Of a DNA stretch of 64,000 nucleotides, positions 1 to 9,976 are shown in pieces. The notes under the pieces are model-generated. The model saw nothing but the letters and a program-made list of their open reading frames with translations, was not told the origin of the DNA and made no database searches. The stretch's first letter is position 1; every line of letters starts with the position of its first letter. The position numbers and the translations under genes are program-made. The DNA lies in NCBI GenBank assembly GCA_022841345.1, contig JALHRR010000017.1, positions 1 through 64,000 of the forward strand. The letters are read 5' to 3'. The stretch is from Saprospiraceae bacterium (lineage in GTDB: Bacteria; Bacteroidota; Bacteroidia; Chitinophagales; Saprospiraceae).

Positions 1-2
1 TT

Positions 3-2858
3 TTAGAGAATACTCAGAAGAAAGAGCTTGAAAAGCTGCAACGAAGCCCTGACTGGAAACTCAAAATTCTGGAACGTTTCGACAGAATGGTAAATAAATA
101 TGGAGTTCTGCGGATACTTCGTAAAGGCCTGGAGGTGGAAGATGCTCATTTCACATTTTTCTATCAATTGCCAATGGCAAGTAGCAGCCAGGTGGTAAAG
201 GACAATTTTGAAATGAATGAGTATAGTGTCTCTCGTCAAATTCGCTACAATCAGGAAAATACCCGGGAAGAAATTGATATGGTTGTATTTGTTAATGGAA
301 TTGCCATCGCTACACTCGAGCTCAAAAACCAATGGACAGGTCAAAATGCCAAGGTCCACGGTATCAAGCAGTATAAATTTGATAGAGACATCCGGCAGCC
401 ATTACTCAATTTCGGTAGGGTGATCGTACACTTTGCTGTAGATACTGATGAAGTGTATATGTGTACCAAGTTGACTGGTGCTAATTCTTTTTTCTTACCA
501 TTTAACAAAGGTCATAACAATGGCAAGGGTAATCCTACTAATCCCTTCGGACATAAATCCAGTTATTTATGGGAGGAGGTTTTTGCCCGTGAAAGTTTAG
601 CCAACATCATTCAGCATTTTGTTCGTTTTGATGGCAAATCCACTGACGCTTTAGCCAAGAGAACGCTATTTTTTCCCCGCTATCATCAAATGGATGTGGT
701 TCGTAAAATATTAAGTCATGCTTCACAAAATGGTGTTGGTCAGACTTATTTGATTCAACATTCAGCAGGATCAGGAAAATCCAATTCCATTACCTGGGCT
801 GCCTATCAGATGATTGAGACATATCCCGAAAGAGAAGGAATTCCCGGTTCAAAAGGAGTTCAAAATCCTTTATTTGATTCGGTGATAGTTGTAACTGACA
901 GAAGATTATTGGACAGACAACTTCGTGAAAACATCAAGGAATTTTCAGAAGTCAAGAATATAGTTGCCCCTGCTTATTCATCCAAAGATTTAAAAGATAG
1001 CCTGGAACAAGGCAAGAAAATCATCATCACAACAATACAAAAGTTCCCATTTATTGTAGAAGGTATTGCTGATTTGAGCGACAAACGCTTTGCAGTAATC
1101 ATTGATGAAGCACACAGCTCACAAAGCGGAACGGCAGCAAGTAAGATGAACCAGGCAATGGGGATGGCAGAAAATGAAGAAGAGGAGGAAGATACTCAGG
1201 ACAAAATCCTGAAGGCTATGCAAGCCAGAAAAATGAAGGGGAATGCCTCATATTTGGCTTTTACGGCGACACCCAAAAATGCAACACTGGAAAGGTTCGG
1301 CACAAAGCAGGAGGATGGCACATTTAAGCCATTTCATCTCTATTCGATGAAACAAGCCATTGAAGAAGGATTTATTCTGGATGTGTTAGCTAATTACACT
1401 ACTTACAAAAGCTATTATGAGATAGAAAAGTCTATACAGGACAATCCGCTATTTGATACTAAAAAGGCTCAAACCAAACTTCGTGCTTATGTTGAGAGAC
1501 ATAAACAAACTATTGGTACGAAAGCGGAAATCATGATAGAGCATTTTATAAGCAAAGTATTTAATACAAAGAAGTTGAAGGGCAAGGCAAAAGCAATGGT
1601 GATAACTCAAAACATTGAGTCTGCCATTCGCTACTATCAAGCCATTAATCAGATTGTCCATGATAAAGGCAACCCTTTTAAAATCGCGATAGCGTTTTCC
1701 GGAAAGAAGATTGTTGATGGAATAGAATATACTGAGCCTGATTTAAATGGATTTGCAGAGAAAGATACCAGGGATAATTTTGATTCAGATGCTTATCGCA
1801 TTTTGGTAGTTGCCAATAAATACCTGACAGGTTTTGACCAGCCCAAATTATGTACAATGTATGTTGACAAGAAATTGCAGGGAGTATTGGCGGTACAGGC
1901 ATTAAGTCGATTAAACCGTTCAGCTGATAAGTTGGGAAAGAAAACCGAAGATTTATTCATATTGGATTTCTTCAATAACGTGGAAGAAATCAAAGCCTCA
2001 TTTGATCCATTCTACACATCAACTTCGCTGAGCAGGGCAACAGACATTAATGTTTTACATGAATTGAAAGGGTCCCTGGATGAAGTAGCTGTGTATGAAT
2101 GGGCGGAAGTACAATCTTTCGTTGAGAAATACTTTGATGGAGTGGACGCACAACAACTCAGTCCGATCATAGACATTGCAGCCAATCGGTTTAATCTGGA
2201 ATTGGAATTAGAAGATGCCGAAAAAGCAGACTTCAAAATAAAGGCCAAACAGTTTGTGAAAATCTACGGTCAAATGGCTTCTATTATGCCATATGAAGTT
2301 TTGGACTGGGAAAAATTATTCTGGTTTCTGAAATTCTTGATTCCTAAACTCATTGTCAGAACGAAGGAAGATGAATTAATTGATGAGCTATTGGAATCCG
2401 TAGATTTGTCCACCTATGGCTTGGAACGAACCAAGCTCAATTACACAATTGGACTAGATGATTCAGCAACAAAATTGGACCCTCAAAATCCAAACCCAAG
2501 AGGAGCACATGGTGCAGAGGAAGAAAAAGACCCGTTAGATGAAATCATTAAGTCCTTCAACGACAGATGGTTTCAGGGTTGGGATGCCACACCGGAAGAC
2601 CAGCGGGTGAAGTTTATTGCAATTAGTAAACACATTCAAGCCCATCCTGACTTTCAATCCAAAGTAGCAGGAAACAAAGACACCCAAAATCGGGACCTGG
2701 CATTTAAGAAAATATTGGATGACGTTATGAGCCAACAAAGGAAAAAAGAACTCGAACTGTATAAACTATACGCAAAGGATGACGCCTTTTACCAGGCACT
2801 TTTTGATACTATGAAAAGAATGGTAGATAATCCGGGGATGGGTGGTATGCATGTTTAG
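3..2858 (+). CDS. hsdR: Type I restriction enzyme R subunit (HsdR), 5' end cut by window
   Basis: This is the ATP-dependent translocase/nuclease subunit of a type I restriction-modification complex, which cuts unmodified DNA. The reading frame is open to the window edge, so the true start lies outside. Counting from the first Met (base 87), the PD-(D/E)xK nuclease core is seen as D64 followed by ELKN at 78-81. Walker A (SAGSGKS) is near 226-232, DEAH at 340-343, TATP near 395 and the arginine-finger region LSRLNRS near 610. At least 951 residues are visible, so most of the subunit is present. HsdM and HsdS are not in the window; they would have to lie upstream. Family identity is firm; specificity cannot be read here. 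Confidence 0.95.
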   Translation, partial: LENTQKKELEKLQRSPDWKLKILERFDRMVNKYGVLRILRKGLEVEDAHFTFFYQLPMASSSQVVKDNFEMNEYSVSRQIRYNQENTREEIDMVVFVNGIAIATLELKNQWTGQNAKVHGIKQYKFDRDIRQPLLNFGRVIVHFAVDTDEVYMCTKLTGANSFFLPFNKGHNNGKGNPTNPFGHKSSYLWEEVFARESLANIIQHFVRFDGKSTDALAKRTLFFPRYHQMDVVRKILSHASQNGVGQTYLIQHSAGSGKSNSITWAAYQMIETYPEREGIPGSKGVQNPLFDSVIVVTDRRLLDRQLRENIKEFSEVKNIVAPAYSSKDLKDSLEQGKKIIITTIQKFPFIVEGIADLSDKRFAVIIDEAHSSQSGTAASKMNQAMGMAENEEEEEDTQDKILKAMQARKMKGNASYLAFTATPKNATLERFGTKQEDGTFKPFHLYSMKQAIEEGFILDVLANYTTYKSYYEIEKSIQDNPLFDTKKAQTKLRAYVERHKQTIGTKAEIMIEHFISKVFNTKKLKGKAKAMVITQNIESAIRYYQAINQIVHDKGNPFKIAIAFSGKKIVDGIEYTEPDLNGFAEKDTRDNFDSDAYRILVVANKYLTGFDQPKLCTMYVDKKLQGVLAVQALSRLNRSADKLGKKTEDLFILDFFNNVEEIKASFDPFYTSTSLSRATDINVLHELKGSLDEVAVYEWAEVQSFVEKYFDGVDAQQLSPIIDIAANRFNLELELEDAEKADFKIKAKQFVKIYGQMASIMPYEVLDWEKLFWFLKFLIPKLIVRTKEDELIDELLESVDLSTYGLERTKLNYTIGLDDSATKLDPQNPNPRGAHGAEEEKDPLDEIIKSFNDRWFQGWDATPEDQRVKFIAISKHIQAHPDFQSKVAGNKDTQNRDLAFKKILDDVMSQQRKKELELYKLYAKDDAFYQALFDTMKRMVDNPGMGGMHV

Positions 2859-3088
2859 TATGGATTTAATTTGATTTTCAAGAAGCCGGAAATCCATTAA
2901 TAGCAATGGTTTCCTTAGTACACTACCTCAAGTTGTAAAAATTTGAAACCTCAATTCTAAAATCAACCATTAACATGGAATTGTATAGATAATAAGATGA
3001 AAGTGAATCTGAGGATGTAGGTGCACTTCGGAAGAATTACGGTAAGAATTCGGAAGGAATTCGGAAGGACATACTTGCTTCTTGATCA

Positions 3089-3180
3089 TTTCGGTTCAAA
3101 TGATGCCACCCATTCCTCATTATTAGTGCCACCTGTTTCGGTCAAATGATGCCACTTTGTTTCGGTTCTATTTGTGCCAA
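3089..3180. repeat. Three imperfect ~21-bp direct repeats, possible IS21-type end remnant
   Basis: Between hsdR and the next gene (2859-3420) there is no convincing coding frame. Three related words occur at 3089-3110, 3135-3155 and 3159-3180, all of the form TTTCGGTTCAAATGATGCCA or close variants. Just upstream, GGAAGAATT/GGAAGGAATT words repeat at 3030-3070. Serial short repeats at an element end are typical of IS21-family termini, but no transposase is present, so at most this is a relic. Confidence 0.4.
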
Positions 3181-3420
3181 TATTTAGATGCTGACATTCT
3201 GGCGTATGTTGACCCCCATAAGTGCTTTTTCCGTGCTAGCAGGTTTACTTTTGGATTCTGAGTTCAGTCAGAGGGATTCCGGCCAGTATTGCCCCCCTAT
3301 ATAAGGTTACTACCAGTTCTGAAGTAAAAAGTGTATAAAGTGATTTATGAACAGCCATAGGAATTAAAGTTTACAGATTCGGTCAATTGAATTATTTTTA
3401 TCAGAAATTAATATATTAAC

Positions 3421-3837
3421 ATGAAAATGACAATTTATTTCTTAATTCTTTTTATACTCTTTTCTTGTTCTCCAAACACAAAACAAACTGAGAATTCATC
3501 TACTGGTATTAATTCATCATATTCTAATAGTTCTAGTGAAAATTCTGATAATGCCAACCCGGCTTCGGACAACAACTATCATACAGACTCTAAATATAAA
3601 TATGAACATCGCACAGGTATTTCAGGCGAGTACGAATACAACTACGACATCTCGGGATATGACGAAGATGGGAATAGTGTTTATGGTAACATTGATATTC
3701 AAGGTAAAAGTGGAAGTGGCTATATCTATGATGAAGATGGCAATGAAAAGTACATAGATGTAGAATGGGTTGACTATGGTGTTTTAGAAGGGACTGACGA
3801 AGACGGGAAAACTTATGAATTGGAGGTAGATGATTAA
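3421..3837 (+). CDS. Small acidic lipoprotein, function unknown
   Basis: A 138-residue protein with a short signal peptide ending in a lipobox (LFSC, Cys16), so it should be lipid-anchored. After cleavage comes a Ser/Asn-rich linker to about residue 50. The rest is Tyr/Asp/Glu/Gly-rich, with repeated Y-x-E-D-G and D-E-D-G turns (YDEDGN, TDEDGK). These suggest a small beta-structured domain, possibly cation-binding by its acidity. No family was recognised. It stands alone between hsdR and convergent minus-strand genes. Confidence 0.75.
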   Translation: MKMTIYFLILFILFSCSPNTKQTENSSTGINSSYSNSSSENSDNANPASDNNYHTDSKYKYEHRTGISGEYEYNYDISGYDEDGNSVYGNIDIQGKSGSGYIYDEDGNEKYIDVEWVDYGVLEGTDEDGKTYELEVDD

Positions 3838-3902
3838 AAGCTTAATTACCGAAGCATATAAATGTACAATTTAATTTTGTACAACAATTGTAGAATCGCT
3901 GC

Positions 3903-4412
3903 TCAACTATGCTGATAACACCTCCCTCCACCGGATACTTTCCGCTGGCAGGGCTTATTTGATTTGGTTTTTGCACCACAAATATTGACACTTGGTCTGG
4001 GACTAGTTCCGGTGTAAATTTTTTCTACTTTTTGTCCTGGTGCCTGATCACCATGTTGATAACAATAACCATTGGCAATTCTGGTTTTATGTTTGCACCG
4101 GGATCCGCTCTTGGTTTTTCCCATGCATTGGACTGATTCGGACTGTCCAACTGACTTATCCGCAATACTTCCTGTGCTAACTTCACCAAATTCCGGTGGT
4201 TTACAAATCTTGCAGGCGCCTAAGCCCATTTTTCTGATAGAGGTTTCATCTACCAATTTTGTAGAAACATTCTTCACCATTCTGCAGGATCCAAGATGGT
4301 ATTTTTCTCCACTGGGTGTTTTATAAAGGTCTTGTGCGGATGAACTAAAGGCAAAGCACACTAATATAAAAATGAAGCAATGAAGAGGAGCAATACGTAT
4401 TTTTTGGAACAT
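3903..4412 (-). CDS. Secreted protein with two Cys/His-rich (CxxKTKSxxxCxxK...CYQH) repeats
   Basis: I start this at the Met 17 codons inside the longest frame because it directly precedes a good signal peptide (hydrophobic stretch ending in SSSAQD). The mature part begins with a short domain carrying H-x-GSCRMVKN and CKICKPPE. Two copies follow of a small Cys/His module, CxGKTKSGSRCKHKT...CYQHG and CGAKTKSNKPCQRKV...CYQHS, each with the spacing of a small metal-binding knuckle. The C-terminal module type is common in secreted Bacteroidota proteins (DUF5763-like, from memory). Function unknown. Confidence 0.75.
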   Translation of the reverse strand: MFQKIRIAPLHCFIFILVCFAFSSSAQDLYKTPSGEKYHLGSCRMVKNVSTKLVDETSIRKMGLGACKICKPPEFGEVSTGSIADKSVGQSESVQCMGKTKSGSRCKHKTRIANGYCYQHGDQAPGQKVEKIYTGTSPRPSVNICGAKTKSNKPCQRKVSGGGRCYQHS

Positions 4413-4509
4413 CGTTTTTAAGCTGCAGTTATTAATGATTGTAAGGTAAAGATTATCAATCATTATGAGTAACTATTGGCCTTCCTTTGATTTTATTTTA
4501 TAGATTATT

Positions 4510-5013
4510 TTAGTATATGAACGGAATTTCCATTGATGGTATAAAATTCCTGAGAATGAGCTCAAGGACAGGTTGCAGACAAAATATAAAGCCCATGAGC
4601 AGCACACCTCTTTCAATGGCATATGATTTGTGATTTGATTCCAACTCTTTATTTAGATCTCTTTTACCTGTGGCCAGGATTGAAAGAACGGCTACAAAAA
4701 AATACCAAAAAATAAACCATGCAAGACCTAATCCTATTAAAATCGATCCGGGTCTGATACACTCCACCCATACCTTATCACTGGTTTTATTGAGCATATC
4801 AACTGTTTCATTTAGCAGGAATAAAACCTTGCTAGTGATCAAAACCCCGGAAATGAACTGGAAGGCAAAATGAATGCTGTAAGCGGAATTATCCGGAGCA
4901 TCATTTTTTCTTTGTGACCTAAATTTCCTGTTGATGAGCAGGATTATTAGAATTAAGAATGATAATGATAGAATAACGGCAGACGTTAAAAGAATTAGTT
5001 TTGTGGTGTTCAT
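4510..5013 (-). CDS. Four-helix membrane protein, last gene of the DUF4407 operon
   Basis: A 167-residue integral membrane protein with predicted helices near 7-27, 48-68, 85-112 and 133-152, and basic or polar loops (NRKFRSQRKN after the first helix). It starts 1 bp after the stop of the transglutaminase-like gene, so it is almost certainly co-transcribed with the four genes upstream. No family was recognised. Context suggests a structural partner of the other membrane proteins in the operon. Confidence 0.8.
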   Translation of the reverse strand: MNTTKLILLTSAVILSLSFLILIILLINRKFRSQRKNDAPDNSAYSIHFAFQFISGVLITSKVLFLLNETVDMLNKTSDKVWVECIRPGSILIGLGLAWFIFWYFFVAVLSILATGKRDLNKELESNHKSYAIERGVLLMGFIFCLQPVLELILRNFIPSMEIPFIY

Positions 5014-5014
5014 G

Positions 5015-6868
5015 TTAGTAAGATTTTATTGATATTTTCCAATAAGCAAGATTTGATATTTCGTGTGATATTAAGCCTGGTTCAAGAATGCCTGATGTTG
5101 TTTCCCACAACACATATCTAAGATTCGAATCACTATATGTTATACCTTCATATGGTAAATTAATTCCTATTATTGAATGATTATAATATTGGCTAGTCAG
5201 AATGGCAACATCAAAATTATAGTGAGATAAGATTGTATACAGGAGCAATGTTCTTGTGTCACAATCACCCATCAATGAAGCCAAAAATTCTACAGGGGTC
5301 AGCAAGCCATATTTTTCGTCTCCTAAGCATCTGTTGTCTGGATCGTTTAAATATTCTTTTATGAACAAATCATTATAAAGATCTGCATTGCATGCATTTG
5401 GAAGGATTAGAGTATAAGGAATGGCTTGTACAAATGATACGATTACTTCAGCAAAATGCATGGGTGATAAATTGTTCTCAAGTCTAATTGAATCAAATAA
5501 TTGAATCACACCACCCATTTTGGATTTGTCAAATTGATATAAATCATTTATGATATAGTTGTAGTTGTTAAAGTTTGAATTGCTGACTGGGTGGTATCTT
5601 TTGAATGCACCTGAGTTTTGATAGTCAGATTTTTTAACCCAGAAACTGCCTTCATATTTAATACCATCATAATCCTCCCATTGTGCATTGTGGGTTATTA
5701 AAGTATCAACTATTAGTTCAGGTATTGTTTTATCCTGAATTGGAATGTACTGTGGTATTCTAACTGCAGAACTTTTTTGTACACTTTTTTTAGGAATATA
5801 TGTTCTGGAACTCTTGTTATTGCCCGATATCAAAAAGTAGATTGAGCTTATTATCAACAACATTCCCAGAATGTTAAGTAACCACCGCCACACATTAATC
5901 GGAATTATGCTAATGAGCCCAAAGAATAGTATCAATGGTAATATTGCGATTAAATTAGGAAGCATCGCAATAAGAAAAATTAAAAACAGAATCACACCAA
6001 ACGCCTGAAAGACCCAACTGAGGCATCCTTCGCCCATTCCTGTAGTACTCGAACGATGGTATTTCCAATCTCCCCAATATGTCTGCTCATAATCAGAATA
6101 GAAATATTCTATTCTTTGGTAACGGTTTTTAAATTCTTTTTTGCCGGTAGGTACAGTCGTCTTGTAAGATCTGGCTTCTTCAACTTGAACTGAAAGGGGA
6201 GCTTTTCCAAATAAAGTGATATATTTCTTTTCAGTAAAAGGCTCTTCTACTATATCTATTAAGTACCCTGTAATTATCGCCTCTAGCGTTCCATATACTT
6301 CGTTGCCTTCAGTCTGATGAAGTTTGGAAATGAACTTTACGTTGGTAATAATTGGATCATGTATGTTAACCGAATATTCCTTTCCTTCTTGTTTCAATGT
6401 AACCGGAATGAATTCCGGAAGCCTTTCTCTAGGAAATATTTTTTCATCGGTTAAATTAAAAGGACCATCTGTTTCTGTATGAAAACCACTGCAAGTTGAC
6501 TTATTTGGGTTAATACAATTACAGGATGTGCTTGGGCTAATTTCTACAAGAATCTCATATATCTCGAAATTAAAGAATTTGGCGTAGTCGTATTCTTTTT
6601 CTTTTTCCAGATCAAGTACGCCCCAGTATTTTCCCTGAAGTGTGCCCAATAGGTAGGTTCTCCTTTTGTTTTTTTTTATTTTATCTACCAGTTGATAAAC
6701 ACCTTTTTCATCATAGAAAGTTGGAATTTCCGTAGTCTCATCTTCTTGTATATCTGGTTCAGAATCATCAATTTGGGCTTCATTCTTAATACTTGGATTT
6801 TTTCCCCTTCTGGAATAGAGAAGATAAGCAATTAGCAAGACCGATCCTATGATGATAATATAGTTCAA
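5015..6868 (-). CDS. Membrane protein with C-terminal transglutaminase-like domain
   Basis: A 617-residue protein. One N-terminal helix (residues 3-18) is followed by a soluble region with a CNCIN...C cluster. Two or three helices lie around 285-350, and a C-terminal domain spans about 390-617. The C-terminal part carries the order expected of the transglutaminase-like cysteine-protease fold: Cys in MGDCDTRTLL (about residue 535), His in YNHSIIGI (about 567) and WETTS (about 590), where the acidic residue would complete a triad. The start overlaps the upstream gene by 4 bp (ATGA), indicating translational coupling. The domain assignment is from motifs; substrate and side of the membrane are not known. 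Confidence 0.75.
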   Translation of the reverse strand: MNYIIIIGSVLLIAYLLYSRRGKNPSIKNEAQIDDSEPDIQEDETTEIPTFYDEKGVYQLVDKIKKNKRRTYLLGTLQGKYWGVLDLEKEKEYDYAKFFNFEIYEILVEISPSTSCNCINPNKSTCSGFHTETDGPFNLTDEKIFPRERLPEFIPVTLKQEGKEYSVNIHDPIITNVKFISKLHQTEGNEVYGTLEAIITGYLIDIVEEPFTEKKYITLFGKAPLSVQVEEARSYKTTVPTGKKEFKNRYQRIEYFYSDYEQTYWGDWKYHRSSTTGMGEGCLSWVFQAFGVILFLIFLIAMLPNLIAILPLILFFGLISIIPINVWRWLLNILGMLLIISSIYFLISGNNKSSRTYIPKKSVQKSSAVRIPQYIPIQDKTIPELIVDTLITHNAQWEDYDGIKYEGSFWVKKSDYQNSGAFKRYHPVSNSNFNNYNYIINDLYQFDKSKMGGVIQLFDSIRLENNLSPMHFAEVIVSFVQAIPYTLILPNACNADLYNDLFIKEYLNDPDNRCLGDEKYGLLTPVEFLASLMGDCDTRTLLLYTILSHYNFDVAILTSQYYNHSIIGINLPYEGITYSDSNLRYVLWETTSGILEPGLISHEISNLAYWKISIKSY

Positions 6869-7944
6869 TTCGTACGGTATATATTTTCTAGAAGTTGTGC
6901 TTCAGTACCAGGCTTATTGCCTGATAATTTATGTCCGGTCCTAAATGGTGGATCAAACGAATATTCATAGAATTCTATTTCTTCATCCATCAAATCTTTA
7001 TCCAATTGATTAGTTATTCTGGCTTTTAATTTTGAATTAATGGTATAGTCTCCTTGAAATTGATTTAAAATCTTATTTCGACATTGCTCATTATATATAT
7101 TGATATTTTGCTTTAATAAATCGCAATAACTTGTTTTAAATGCTGTATACTCGTCCAGAATAATACGGTATTCAATCAGAGTTTTTTGAAAGTAAAAATC
7201 TGAAGTCCTAATAGAATTAATGTCAATTGTTTGAATATACTTTACCAGCCTTTGATAGTCACTTGGGTTGCTTATTTCATATCTTATATACTCTAATTCA
7301 TCTCCGATTTTACCGCCACCAAAATCTTTATCAAACTGGTCTTCAGAAATCTTTCTTACCCGATATTTTAAAAAAACAGGTAATATAAATAGCATGATAC
7401 AGAAAAATGTATTAAACCATGCCTGCACATTTTCATTCATAATTGTCCTTAGTGTGAAAGCAAATTTATTCGCATATGTAGGTGAAGCTGCAAATTGTAA
7501 AACATTAAAAGGTTGAATTATTATAATTCCTAAAAAAATTAAGAAGGAAATCCTTGAAAAGAAAGAAAAGCTGTATACTGTGTTTCGCTGCAGGCTATCT
7601 TTCTTATATACTACTTTCTTTTGCTTACCCTTCACTTTGACTTTTTTCTTGATAGCCACAGGCAAAATTGCTGGAGAAAAAGTATACAAAAGGAGAAGAT
7701 AGAGATTAGTGACAATAAATCCCCAGAATATCCCGATAGGGATACTGATCCAGTTGGATCCGTCGAAGATGAATGACATAAATAGAGATGCACTTGTCCA
7801 ACAAATGGCGAATATCAGAATTACTAATAGACCAATTGTTGCAAATGATTTTTGTATAATTATATTACACTTTTTAATTATAAAATCATCTTCACCTGAA
7901 AAAAAACAAAGGAACAATCTGCACTTGTCAATAATCTGCTTCAT
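6865..7944 (-). CDS. Four-helix membrane protein of unknown function, DUF4407 operon
   Basis: A 359-residue protein with two pairs of predicted transmembrane helices (about 33-56 and 62-86, then 130-154 and 170-190). A basic linker between the pairs contains KKKVKVKGKQKKVVYKK. The ~165-residue C-terminal part is soluble and helical. It follows the DUF4407 gene by 5 bp and overlaps the next gene by 4 bp. The layout (membrane part plus a charged soluble tail) fits a scaffold or sensor, but that is inference only. Confidence 0.8.
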   Translation of the reverse strand: MKQIIDKCRLFLCFFSGEDDFIIKKCNIIIQKSFATIGLLVILIFAICWTSASLFMSFIFDGSNWISIPIGIFWGFIVTNLYLLLLYTFSPAILPVAIKKKVKVKGKQKKVVYKKDSLQRNTVYSFSFFSRISFLIFLGIIIIQPFNVLQFAASPTYANKFAFTLRTIMNENVQAWFNTFFCIMLFILPVFLKYRVRKISEDQFDKDFGGGKIGDELEYIRYEISNPSDYQRLVKYIQTIDINSIRTSDFYFQKTLIEYRIILDEYTAFKTSYCDLLKQNINIYNEQCRNKILNQFQGDYTINSKLKARITNQLDKDLMDEEIEFYEYSFDPPFRTGHKLSGNKPGTEAQLLENIYRTN

Positions 7945-7949
7945 TTTAA

Positions 7950-9152
7950 TCAGATGGATTTTATATAATCATCCAAATTTTCTTCAATATTCTTTTTCTC
8001 CCTTTTCTTGTATTCTTCTATTGCAAAATCAGTTAATTCCTTTTGTATCTCAGTCATCTTCATTTTTTCATAGATTAGCTTTTGAGCCTGGTGATGAATA
8101 ACAAGATGCTTTTCTTGACCCACATTATCTTTGTAGTAATCATATCGGACCTCAATACCACTCTCTGCTTTAATTAGTTCATCTCTATTTTCTGCCAGAT
8201 AGTCATAAGGAGTTTTGGTTAGCATAAGCTTGAAAAATATTGGAGTTAATTCTATTGCCATAAACAACAAGGTAATGAAAAGCGAAATCCAAAAACCTGC
8301 AATCTGATGAGCAAGTTTTATTCTTTGAAGCAAACCGTCTAAACTGCCTGCTACTTGCTTTGACTTTGCTAGTTCAATATCTCTGTTAGCCTCAATTTTT
8401 GCTAAATCGTCTTTGACTTTTATGTACTCTGGGTCATCTTTTAAAGAGGCAATTTGATTTTCATTAGATTTAAGTTGTCGTTTGAACTCAATACATTTCG
8501 ATTTACAGTCACCATTGGAGGTTTCATAAGCTATATCTGCTTTTCTTTTGTTACTAATGCTGTCTAATTTTGCAATTTGAGCTAAAACAACACTTATTGC
8601 AGCTTCTTTTTTGGCAATTTCTTTACCAAATATCGAATCTATTTCAAGCTTATATCTTTGTTCTTGTTTTATTTGTTCCTGATGTAGTGCCGCATTTATT
8701 TCAGTTTGAAACATTCGAATTTCTACTGGTTTTGAAATTGTCAAAGCAATGATAGCACCCATTAATATCCGAGGAATTGCTCCTTTAAATTCTTCCCACG
8801 TTATGGCCTCAGTTCCATCTCCTTTTCCTGTGCTTGTTACAATAAAACGGTCTATATTAAAAATAATTAGTCCCCAAATTACCCCAAAAAATATTGAAGC
8901 GAAATAAATCGACAATGAACTTTCTGTATCTAGTGCTGAACCTTTAGGTGAGAAAATTGTGAAAAATGCATAACCACCAGCAAGCCCCGCCATTCCTCCT
9001 GTAGCTAAAATTATACCCCCTAAACACATATATTTTACCTGATCGCTATAAGTGGCCCGATCTAAAATGTACTGATCTCCACCAGCGGCTTTCCACAGAA
9101 AGCGCATTATGAAAGTGGATTTTGGAGTATCGTAAAATTCTCTTTTAGTCAT
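7950..9152 (-). CDS. DUF4407-family membrane protein
   Basis: A 400-residue protein. The N-terminal region (FLWKAAGGDQYIL...), the glycine-rich first helix (GGMAGLAGGYAFFTIF) and the WGLIIFNIDRFIV segment match the DUF4407 signature as I know it. Helices are predicted near 42-64, 82-102, 128-146 and 280-304. A long charged coiled coil lies between the third and fourth (about 150-275), followed by a helical tail. DUF4407 has no established function. Here it is the second gene of a five-gene operon, with 7-bp and 5-bp spacers to its neighbours. Confidence 0.85.
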   Translation of the reverse strand: MTKREFYDTPKSTFIMRFLWKAAGGDQYILDRATYSDQVKYMCLGGIILATGGMAGLAGGYAFFTIFSPKGSALDTESSLSIYFASIFFGVIWGLIIFNIDRFIVTSTGKGDGTEAITWEEFKGAIPRILMGAIIALTISKPVEIRMFQTEINAALHQEQIKQEQRYKLEIDSIFGKEIAKKEAAISVVLAQIAKLDSISNKRKADIAYETSNGDCKSKCIEFKRQLKSNENQIASLKDDPEYIKVKDDLAKIEANRDIELAKSKQVAGSLDGLLQRIKLAHQIAGFWISLFITLLFMAIELTPIFFKLMLTKTPYDYLAENRDELIKAESGIEVRYDYYKDNVGQEKHLVIHHQAQKLIYEKMKMTEIQKELTDFAIEEYKKREKKNIEENLDDYIKSI

Positions 9153-9159
9153 CTTGTTT

Positions 9160-9690
9160 CTATTTTAAAAGTTGGATTTGCTTTATTTGTATACAGGCTT
9201 CTTTAAGTCTTATTTTATTAAATTTAACTTCTTGGTTTGATTGCTTAATTACAAGTGAGGGCAACATAGAATGAAGTTGGCCGGTGTTCAAAAATTGCAG
9301 ACTAAAATCATCTATTGTAGCATGCGAGTAGTCGGGATCCAAGGATTTCCTTATCTCGATTTCAATTGGATAAGATTTTTTATTAAACAAGCCATGTACG
9401 ATCAATTCAATAGGACAATCTTTTATTCGTTCCAAGTTTAAAACTATAATATTTGGGTCAGTCGTTTTTAAAATATTCTTGCACTCATACCACAATGCAT
9501 TTTGAAAACTATACCTGAGAATTAGAAAGCCTTGATTGAAATTGTATTTTTGACAATAGTCAAGATTTAAAAGTTTGACAACAATTTTCCGGCGTACTAG
9601 CAATTGGAAGATTCTCCACAATACGATGAAGCAAAATTTTACTCTTTTATAAACCGGAATTATATGATCTGATAAAAAATGGATATTCAT
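9160..9690 (-). CDS. Hypothetical protein, first gene of the DUF4407 operon
   Basis: A 176-residue protein with one hydrophobic segment near residues 18-34 (FCFIVLWRIFQLLV) flanked by basic residues. The rest is a soluble region predicted to be beta-rich, with short charged strands. No family was recognised. It starts the run of minus-strand genes that ends at 4510; the spacer to the DUF4407 gene is 7 bp. The AT-rich gap to the divergent gene at 9977 must hold the promoter, but I see no clear consensus there. Confidence 0.7.
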   Translation of the reverse strand: MNIHFLSDHIIPVYKRVKFCFIVLWRIFQLLVRRKIVVKLLNLDYCQKYNFNQGFLILRYSFQNALWYECKNILKTTDPNIIVLNLERIKDCPIELIVHGLFNKKSYPIEIEIRKSLDPDYSHATIDDFSLQFLNTGQLHSMLPSLVIKQSNQEVKFNKIRLKEACIQIKQIQLLK

Positions 9691-9976
9691 TTTACGAACT
9701 AAATATTCGGTAATCTATAAATTTTCCTTGAATATTCACTTTGATATTCCTAATAATTCATTGTCTGTGTAAAATTTCAAGACTTACCATATTCAAATTG
9801 CCTATATTGAAAACCTTCTATCTCTTGTTTCAAAGTGCCACAATACAATTTTATCTTAAATTTTAATTTAACATAACTTAAATTATTCTAATTTTACTCA
9901 TGTATAGTATATGAGTATTCCGGTCATTTCTTTGATTAATTTACATCTCCTCCTTTCATCATTTAAATTTGAGTAA

